This document shows positions 5,005 through 10,784 of a DNA stretch of 10,784 nucleotides, in pieces. Made by a program: the position numbers and the translations under genes. The notes below the pieces were generated by a model. The model had not been told where the DNA came from and did no database searches. It saw only the letters and a program-made list of their open reading frames with translations. The DNA is from Thermoflexales bacterium. Its GTDB lineage: Bacteria; Chloroflexota; Anaerolineae; Fen-1058. Each line of letters opens with the position of its first letter. Position 1 is the first letter of the stretch. The DNA lies in contig JAUQXD010001064.1 of NCBI GenBank assembly GCA_030834835.1, positions 1-10,784 on the forward strand, given 5' to 3'.

Positions 5005-8000
5005 ATGTCAGAACTACTCAGCACGCTCGCCAGTTACACTTCGCCCCTCGTGGTGCGGCATCTCAGTATGACCACGGAACCCATCACGGCGTTGACGGTC
5101 GAGCGTTTCCAGGCGGCCGTCCTCTTCGCCGACATTACGGGTTTCACCTCTCTGGCCGAGCAGTTCACCCGGCGCGGTCCCGCCGGCGCCGAGCAAATCA
5201 GCGGCCTGCTCAATGGCTACTTCGGACAACTCACCGCGCACATTATGGCCTATGGCGGCGACGTGATCAAGTTCGCGGGTGATGCCCTGCTGGCAATCTG
5301 GCCGCTGACCGATGAAGATCTGCCCACCAAAGTTCTGCGAGCCGCGCAATGCGGTCTGGCTATGCAGCGCATGTTGGAAGATTATCACGCCGTGGAAGGC
5401 GTGCGTGCCCTGGCGCTGCGCCTGGGGATTGGCGCCGGGGAAGTGGTGGCCGCCCATCTGGGCGGCGCGTATGGCCGTTGGGAATTTGGCGTTGTCGGAT
5501 CGCCGCTCATTCAGGCGAACGTCGCCGAGCAGCAGTCACAACCAGGCGAGGTGATTCTCTCACCGCAAGCGTGGGCCCTGGTCAACGGGTCGTGTGACGG
5601 CCACCCGATCGGTTCGGAGGCGGCCCCGCCAATCCGGCTGCACAGCGTCGAACCATTCCTGCCGTTTCATCCCGCCTTTCCGCCGGACTTAGCGCCAGAA
5701 ATGGAAACCACGCTGCGCGCGTACGTCCCCGGCGCCGTGTTGTCTTCACTGGCGGCGGGTCAGGTCGGTTGGCTGGCCGAACTGCGCCAGTTGACGATCC
5801 TCTTTCTCAACCTGCCCGGCCTGAATGATGCGGTGCGCCTAGAATCGGCCCAGACGGCCATCAATGCCGTGCAGACGGCGCTTTATCGTTACGAAGGCAG
5901 CATCAACAACCTGTACGTGAGCGATCGAGGCGTCACGTTGGTCGCCGCCTTGGGCCTGCCGCCGTTGGCGCATGAAGATGATGCCGTGCGCGGGGTGCAG
6001 GCCGCCCTGGCGATGCAGGCCGAATTGCGCCGCCTGGGCCTGTCGGGCGCGATCGGGATTACCAGCGGCCGCGCTTTCTGTGGTGCCATCGGCAGTGAGC
6101 TGCGCCGCGAGTACACCATGATCGGCGACGTGGTCAATCTGGCCGCCCGCCTGATGCAGGCCGCGCCGCCCGGCGACATTCTGTGTGATGCGCCGACGTA
6201 TCAGGCTGCGCAAGCGTATCAGACCTTTGAAACGCTGTCGCCGATTACGGTCAAGGGCAAGTCCGATCCGATTGCGATCTACCGGCCCGCGACCGATGTG
6301 CCGATTTCGCCGGCGCGCATCCAGAGCCAGCGACAATCGGCCACTCAGACCGCGCATCTGGAAATGATCGGACGCACCGCTGAGCGTACTGTGTTGGCCG
6401 AACAGATTCAAGCGTTGCTCCGCGGCGGCCCCGGCGGTGTGGTGGCGATCGAAGGGGAGTCCGGCATTGGCAAGTCGCGCCTGGTGCTCGATCTGTTGCA
6501 ACAGGCGCAGCATTATGGCGTCCCGGCGCTCGTGGGCGCCGGCGATGCGATCGAGTTGGCCACTTCTTTTCACGCGTGGCGCAGCGTCTACAGTCGCCTG
6601 CTGGGGCTGGACGCTTTCGACGATCCGGCCTTGCGGCAGGCCCAGGTGATCAAGTTCGTGGAGCCGCAGCCGGAACTGCACCGCCTGCTGCCGCTGCTCA
6701 ATGCACTCTTGCCGGTGGATTTTCCGGAGAGCGAAGCGACCGCGCAAGTCGTCAGCCAGATTCGCGCCGAGAATACGCGCGATTTGCTGGTGCGCTTGCT
6801 GCAAATCGCTACGACCGTGCATCCCCGCTTGCTGGTGCTGGAAGATATCCAGTGGCTGGATTCGGCTTCGTGGGCGCTGTTGTTGGCCGTGCAGCAACAC
6901 GTCCGGCGCTTGCTCATCGTCCTGACCGTGCGCGTGCCGGATGAATCGATTGCGGCCGAATATCAGCAGGTGTGGCAGACGACCGGCGTGCAGCGCCTGT
7001 CCTTGAACGAGTTGTCGGTTGAAGATACCGCGGCCTTCATCAGCCAGTGTCTGAACGTGCCGGCTGTCCCGGAGCCCGTCATCACGCTCATTCATGAAAA
7101 AGCCGGTGGTCATCCCTTCTTCAGCGAAGAACTGGCGTACGCATTGCGCGATGCCGGCCTGATCGAGGTGATCGACGGTGCGTGCCGCATTGCGCCCCGC
7201 GCGGGCGATCTGCATACGATCAATCTGCCGGCGACCGTGCAGGGCGTGATCACCAATCGCATCGATCGGGTGTCGCCGCCCGCGCAGATGGTGTTGAAGG
7301 TCGCCAGCGTGATCGGTTATGAGTTTGCCTTTCGCACGCTGCACGACGTTTATCCGGTCCCGGCCGATCAAGATCGATTGGCAGATTATCTCGCGGACCT
7401 GCAGCAGCTGGCGATCGTCGTGTTGAAGACGGCGAAGCCTGAAGCCGTCTATCGCTTCAAGCACGCCATCACGCAGGAAGTCGCTTACAACCGCATGTTA
7501 TTCGGGCAGCGCCGCCGGCTGCATCGCGCCATCGCCGAATGGTACGAGGGCGCGTACGCCGACGATCCGGCCCCGTATTATCCGCGCCTGGCCTATCACT
7601 GGGGCAAGGCCGATGTCACGGCCAAAGCGATCGAATATCTGGAACTGGCCGGAGAGCAGGCGCTGCCGGCCGGCGCATATCAGGAAGCGATCGATTTCTT
7701 CAGCGAGGCCCTGCGCCTGACCGAAGACGCAGCGGACGCAGGTGATCAACTCCGCCGGGCGCGCTGGGAGCGGCGGTTAGGGAAAGCGCATTACGGTCTG
7801 GGCCACTCCCGAGAAGGGCGCGAACATCTGGAGCGGGCCTTAACGCTGTTGAAGCGACCGGTGCCGACTACCCGCGCCAGCTTAATCAGCGGCTTAGTAC
7901 AGCAAGCCGCGCAACAGGCGACGCGGCTGGTGCTGCAGCCGCGTGTCAAAGATCGGGCCGCCACCGCGTCGCCCGATCTGATGGAAACGGTTCGCGCTTA

Positions 8001-9120
8001 CGAGCTGCTGGCGGTGATCAACTACTACGATCTGCAGAAGGCCCCCGGCACGTATGCGGCGTTGCGCAACTTGAACCTGGCCGAGTCGCTGGGCGCATCG
8101 CCCGAACTGGCGCGCAGCTATGCCACCATGTGCCTGGCCGCGGGTATCCTCCCGCTCCATCGGTTGGCCGCTGCGTACAGCCGCCGGGCGCACGCCGTCA
8201 TGCAGCACGTCGATGATTCATCGTCGCTGCTGGCGGTGTTGTTGATCACGGCGATGTATAGCGCGGGTATCGGGCAATGGGCGCAGGCGCGCATGTGGTT
8301 GGAACAGGCGCTCGCCATAGCCGAGCGGCTTAACGAGCGCCGCCGCTGGAAAGAATGCGTGGCTAATCTGGCGAACACGTTGTACTGCCAGGGCGAGTTC
8401 GAACAATCGCTGCAGACCTTTGCGGACTTGCAGCGGGCGGCGCAACGTGACGGCGATTATCAGGCGCTGGGTTGGAGCCTGAGCGGGCAAGGGCAAAACG
8501 CCGTGCGGCTGGGCCAGATCGATCAAGCGCTGGCCTGGCTGACGGCACGCCGGGCCTTGCTGGACTCAACGCAAAACCCGCTGGATTTTGAAGTTTACGG
8601 TTACCTGGCGACGGCTTACTGGCGCCACGAACAACCGGATCTGGCTGAACAGGCCGCCAGGACGGCCGCGCAGATAATCGGGCAGGTGACGGTGACTTCC
8701 TACTATTCGTTGGCGGCGTGCGTGTCGACGGCGGAGACGTGCCTTGCGCTGTGGGAGACATGCGGCACGTCGGACAGCGATCGATTGGCGATCAGGCAAT
8801 TGGCCCATCAGGCGTGTCAGGCGCTGCACCGCGCGGCGCGGATTTTCCCGATCGGCCAGCCGGCGGCGTGGTTGTGGCAAGGCGTGTATGATCGGCTGGA
8901 CGGCAAACCCGATCGAGCCGCGCGGCTCTGGCAGAAGAGTCTGGCGATGGCCGAATCGCTGGCGATGCCCTACGAGCAGGCCCAGGCTCATTATGAAATC
9001 GCCCGCCATTTGAGCCGCGATGATCAAGCGCGCCGTGTCCACCTCGAGCGGGCCGATACGCTGTTTGGCCGGGTGCGCGCCGATTACGATCGACAGCGAG
9101 TGCAGGCGCTGCTTACTTGA
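5005..9120 (+). CDS. Tandem class III cyclase-ATPase-TPR protein, ADCY10-like
   Basis: Predicted to make cAMP (or another cyclic nucleotide) from NTP in the cytosol; 1371 residues from the ATG at 5005, no signal peptide or membrane span. Cyclase domain C1 (about 35-195) has FADITGF (41-47, metal Asp43) and GGDVIKFAGD (84-93, Lys89, metal Asp93), but lacks the Asn/Arg pair in its later motif. Domain C2 (about 260-425) has Asn269 where a metal Asp would be, and keeps EYTMIGDVVNLAAR (369-382) with Thr371, Asn378 and Arg382. The two halves therefore complement into one composite site, as in soluble adenylyl cyclase. Then follow a P-loop ATPase (Walker A GESGIGKS 484-491; Walker B LLVLEDIQWLD 609-619; GGHPFFSEEL 701-710) and a helical TPR-like region (about 865-1371). 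No Shine-Dalgarno precedes the ATG. The methyltransferase gene follows 19 nt later. The substrate is uncertain because an adenine-contacting Lys appears replaced (Asn302). Confidence 0.92.
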   Translation: MSELLSTLASYTSPLVVRHLSMTTEPITALTVERFQAAVLFADITGFTSLAEQFTRRGPAGAEQISGLLNGYFGQLTAHIMAYGGDVIKFAGDALLAIWPLTDEDLPTKVLRAAQCGLAMQRMLEDYHAVEGVRALALRLGIGAGEVVAAHLGGAYGRWEFGVVGSPLIQANVAEQQSQPGEVILSPQAWALVNGSCDGHPIGSEAAPPIRLHSVEPFLPFHPAFPPDLAPEMETTLRAYVPGAVLSSLAAGQVGWLAELRQLTILFLNLPGLNDAVRLESAQTAINAVQTALYRYEGSINNLYVSDRGVTLVAALGLPPLAHEDDAVRGVQAALAMQAELRRLGLSGAIGITSGRAFCGAIGSELRREYTMIGDVVNLAARLMQAAPPGDILCDAPTYQAAQAYQTFETLSPITVKGKSDPIAIYRPATDVPISPARIQSQRQSATQTAHLEMIGRTAERTVLAEQIQALLRGGPGGVVAIEGESGIGKSRLVLDLLQQAQHYGVPALVGAGDAIELATSFHAWRSVYSRLLGLDAFDDPALRQAQVIKFVEPQPELHRLLPLLNALLPVDFPESEATAQVVSQIRAENTRDLLVRLLQIATTVHPRLLVLEDIQWLDSASWALLLAVQQHVRRLLIVLTVRVPDESIAAEYQQVWQTTGVQRLSLNELSVEDTAAFISQCLNVPAVPEPVITLIHEKAGGHPFFSEELAYALRDAGLIEVIDGACRIAPRAGDLHTINLPATVQGVITNRIDRVSPPAQMVLKVASVIGYEFAFRTLHDVYPVPADQDRLADYLADLQQLAIVVLKTAKPEAVYRFKHAITQEVAYNRMLFGQRRRLHRAIAEWYEGAYADDPAPYYPRLAYHWGKADVTAKAIEYLELAGEQALPAGAYQEAIDFFSEALRLTEDAADAGDQLRRARWERRLGKAHYGLGHSREGREHLERALTLLKRPVPTTRASLISGLVQQAAQQATRLVLQPRVKDRAATASPDLMETVRAYELLAVINYYDLQKAPGTYAALRNLNLAESLGASPELARSYATMCLAAGILPLHRLAAAYSRRAHAVMQHVDDSSSLLAVLLITAMYSAGIGQWAQARMWLEQALAIAERLNERRRWKECVANLANTLYCQGEFEQSLQTFADLQRAAQRDGDYQALGWSLSGQGQNAVRLGQIDQALAWLTARRALLDSTQNPLDFEVYGYLATAYWRHEQPDLAEQAARTAAQIIGQVTVTSYYSLAACVSTAETCLALWETCGTSDSDRLAIRQLAHQACQALHRAARIFPIGQPAAWLWQGVYDRLDGKPDRAARLWQKSLAMAESLAMPYEQAQAHYEIARHLSRDDQARRVHLERADTLFGRVRADYDRQRVQALLT

Positions 9121-9139
9121 TCAGGAAAGATGCCGTGCG

Positions 9140-9898
9140 ATGAATGACTACGATCCGTTTGCCGAAGTCTACGATCTGTTCTACGCCGATCTCGAAGACG
9201 ATCTGGAGATGTATCTGGGCTTTGCCGAACGCACTGGCGGCCCGATCCTCGAGCTGGGTGCGGGGACGGCGCGAGTCGCGTCGGCCCTGGCTGAAGCCGG
9301 TCACACCGTGGTTGGGTTGGAACCGTCGGGCGCGATGCGCGCCATCGCAGAGCGGAAAATCGCAGAGGCGCAGCTGGCCGATCGGGTGCGGGTAATTGCC
9401 GGTGATATGCGCCGCTTCAAACTCGATCAGCACTTTGGTTTAGTCATCGCGCCGATCAACACGTTTCTGCACAACCTCACGCTCGACGATCAACTCGCCA
9501 CGTTGAGTTCGATCAAGACACATTTGCGGCCCGGCGGCTTACTGGTGCTCGATTGCTTCAACCCCGATCCCGCGCACGCCGCCGATGATCGCCGCTTGAT
9601 TTTGCAGCACAACGTGATCGATCCTGACACGGGCGAGTCGGCGCAGTTGTGGCTGACGCGCAGCACCGATTGGGGGCAGCAGCTGCAGGACATTACCTAT
9701 TTTGCCGATTGTATCGATGCGGCCGGACAGGTTGTCCGCTCGACTTTGACGACGCAATTCCGCTTTATTTTTAGGCATGAAATGCAGCTGCTGTTGAAAC
9801 TGGGCGGCTTTGATTTGAAGGAAGTCTACGGCTCGTATGACCTGGAGCCGTTTGACACCGGCAGCGACAAACTCATCGCCGTTGCCACGCCCGCTTGA
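9140..9898 (+). CDS. SAM-dependent class I methyltransferase
   Basis: A 252-residue cytosolic protein with a Rossmann-like methyltransferase fold. The N-terminus MNDYDPFAEVYDLFY is typical of small-molecule methyltransferases. Motif I is ILELGAGTAR (36-45), the acidic ribose-binding end of strand 2 is Glu61 (VVGLEPSG 57-64), an AGDMRRF segment follows (87-93), and the post-motif LRPGGLLVLD is at 129-138. Most such proteins carry Methyltransf_25-type domains; the acceptor substrate cannot be told from sequence. The start at 9140 was chosen because it gives this canonical N-terminus. AGGA at 9123-9126 is 13 nt upstream, a weak and distant binding site. The frame is open further upstream to 9020, but that would overlap the cyclase gene by about 100 bp. 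Spacing of 19 nt suggests co-transcription and perhaps coupled translation with the cyclase. Confidence 0.87.
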   Translation: MNDYDPFAEVYDLFYADLEDDLEMYLGFAERTGGPILELGAGTARVASALAEAGHTVVGLEPSGAMRAIAERKIAEAQLADRVRVIAGDMRRFKLDQHFGLVIAPINTFLHNLTLDDQLATLSSIKTHLRPGGLLVLDCFNPDPAHAADDRRLILQHNVIDPDTGESAQLWLTRSTDWGQQLQDITYFADCIDAAGQVVRSTLTTQFRFIFRHEMQLLLKLGGFDLKEVYGSYDLEPFDTGSDKLIAVATPA

Positions 9899-9927
9899 AT
9901 CAGGTCCGCCGGACCTGCGATTGATTC
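9897..9927. terminator. Hairpin between convergent genes
   Basis: CAGGTCC (9901-9907) and GGACCTG (9911-9917) form a 7-bp perfect stem with a GCC loop; GAATC/GATTC around it can add outer pairing with a CGAT bulge. It lies between the methyltransferase stop and the degV stop. No T-run follows on either strand, so it may be only a weak or factor-dependent terminator. Confidence 0.45.
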
Positions 9928-9931
9928 ACTA

Positions 9932-10783
9932 TCAGCCTGAGACGAACGCCAGCCCCACCAATCCCGCGCCCGTGTGCACCGACAACCCCGGCGTCAACTC
10001 TGCGATCATGATGTCGGGCGGGCAATTCAGCGTGACGCGCAGCATCGCCTCGAATTCGCGCGCGGCTTGCGGCGCGGCCACGTGCACGATGGCCAGCTGT
10101 TCGACCGCTTGCCCGTTGATGATGTGATCGGCCAACTCCAGCGCACGCGCCCACGCCTTCTTCTGCGTGCGCACACGCTCCAGCAGTTCCAGCTTGCCAT
10201 CGCGAACGGTGAGGATGGGCTTGATGTTCAGCAGCCCCGCCATGCCCGCCGCGATCGAACCGACGCGCCCGCTCATCGCCAGGTACTTCAACGTGGAAAG
10301 CGCGGCGAACACGTGCGCGCGTTGCCCCACATCGCGTGCGCGTGCAATGCAGTCCTCTTTAGACGCGCCGGCCTGCGCGGCCTCAGCCGCGGCGATTGCC
10401 ATGAAGCCCTGGCCCAATGACAGACTCTGCGTATCGATGACGGTGATGTCGCGCCCGGGCAGCAATTCGCACGCGTTGACCGCGGCCGCGTGCGTGGCGC
10501 TGATGGCGCTGCTGACCGTGAAGCAGATCACCTGATCGGCGCCGTCATCAAACGCGGCCTGAAACGCCGTCGCAAACTGCCCCGGCGATGGCGCGGAAGT
10601 CGTGGGCAGCCGCCCGTCTCGATCGACCCGCGCAAACAACTGCGCATCGTCGATGTCGTCGTCGGTCAACAGAGCTTGCGAGTCGAACTGGATGATGATG
10701 GGCACCTGGCGAATATGATGTTGCGCGGCCAGGGCGCGCGGCAGACTGGCGTCCGTATCAGTAATGATGGCGATGCGTGGCAC
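9932..10783 (-). CDS. DegV family fatty-acid-binding protein
   Basis: DegV/FakB-type proteins bind a fatty acid; in FakB proteins the lipid is presented to the kinase FakA for phosphorylation and entry into phospholipid synthesis. The 283 residues match the usual full length of about 280. Family marks are IAIITDTDASLP (4-15), LPTTSAPSPGQF (59-70) with the lipid-contacting Thr/Ser segment, FTVSSAISATHAAA (88-101), STLKYLAMSGRVG (163-175), LLNIKPIL (184-191) and VHTGAGLVG (269-277). The GTG at 10783 gives the normal N-terminus, but it is one base from the window edge, so a start further upstream and the ribosome binding site cannot be checked. No fakA-like kinase is visible. It is convergent with the methyltransferase gene, with 33 nt between the stops. 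Confidence 0.93.
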   Translation of the reverse strand: MPRIAIITDTDASLPRALAAQHHIRQVPIIIQFDSQALLTDDDIDDAQLFARVDRDGRLPTTSAPSPGQFATAFQAAFDDGADQVICFTVSSAISATHAAAVNACELLPGRDITVIDTQSLSLGQGFMAIAAAEAAQAGASKEDCIARARDVGQRAHVFAALSTLKYLAMSGRVGSIAAGMAGLLNIKPILTVRDGKLELLERVRTQKKAWARALELADHIINGQAVEQLAIVHVAAPQAAREFEAMLRVTLNCPPDIMIAELTPGLSVHTGAGLVGLAFVSG

Positions 10784-10784
10784 A

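Noticed and set aside
5839..7464. 541-codon open frame antisense to the cyclase gene
   Set aside because: It is a shadow of a GC-rich coding frame: low-complexity Arg/Gln/His-rich translation with no motifs, while the plus strand encodes clear cyclase and ATPase motifs.
9020..9139. Upstream ATG start for the methyltransferase
   Set aside because: It would overlap the cyclase gene by about 100 bp; the reading from 9140 already gives the canonical methyltransferase N-terminus.

Overview
This is a GC-rich bacterial chromosomal segment containing an apparent replication origin region. The dnaA gene has TTATCCACA-type DnaA boxes on both sides. The organism is not named by anything decisive. A Chloroflexota (Chloroflexus/Anaerolineae-like) bacterium is my best inference, from the style of the DnaA protein, the very large cyclase-ATPase-TPR protein and the DegV/HutU/RmlB neighbours. 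There are six protein genes, no RNA genes, no CRISPR array and no recognisable transposon.

Layout, left to right. Positions 1-229 are non-coding and lie downstream of dnaA. They hold a helically phased cluster of DnaA boxes, a strong rho-independent terminator for dnaA, and a perfect 29-bp inverted repeat whose right arm contains the end of dnaA. dnaA itself is on the minus strand (230-1597). The 443-bp gap 1598-2040 separates dnaA from the divergent rmlB. It contains a good dnaA promoter with a roughly 220-nt leader, an AT-rich stretch with a large palindrome and short TGAT-type repeats, a possible rmlB promoter and a second phased DnaA-box array. rmlB (dTDP-glucose 4,6-dehydratase, plus strand, TTG start) is convergent with hutU (urocanate hydratase, minus strand). 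Between them a bidirectional terminator is bracketed by two different four-unit heptamer repeats.

Divergent from hutU is a 1371-residue protein with two tandem class III nucleotide cyclase domains, a P-loop ATPase domain and a long helical TPR-like region. This is the same order as mammalian soluble adenylyl cyclase (ADCY10). It is driven by a clear promoter with a perfect TATAAT -10. A SAM-dependent methyltransferase follows 19 nt later and is probably co-transcribed. A DegV-family fatty-acid-binding protein gene runs convergently from the right edge.

The genes do not form one pathway: they are origin housekeeping (dnaA), cell-surface sugar synthesis (rmlB), histidine catabolism (hutU), a signalling pair (cyclase and methyltransferase) and lipid handling (degV). 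The most notable items are the bipartite origin layout, the inverted repeat at the dnaA end, and the ADCY10-like cyclase, in which residues for adenine and bicarbonate recognition appear substituted. The palindrome CGATCG also recurs about 30 times by eye in 10.8 kb, far above chance.
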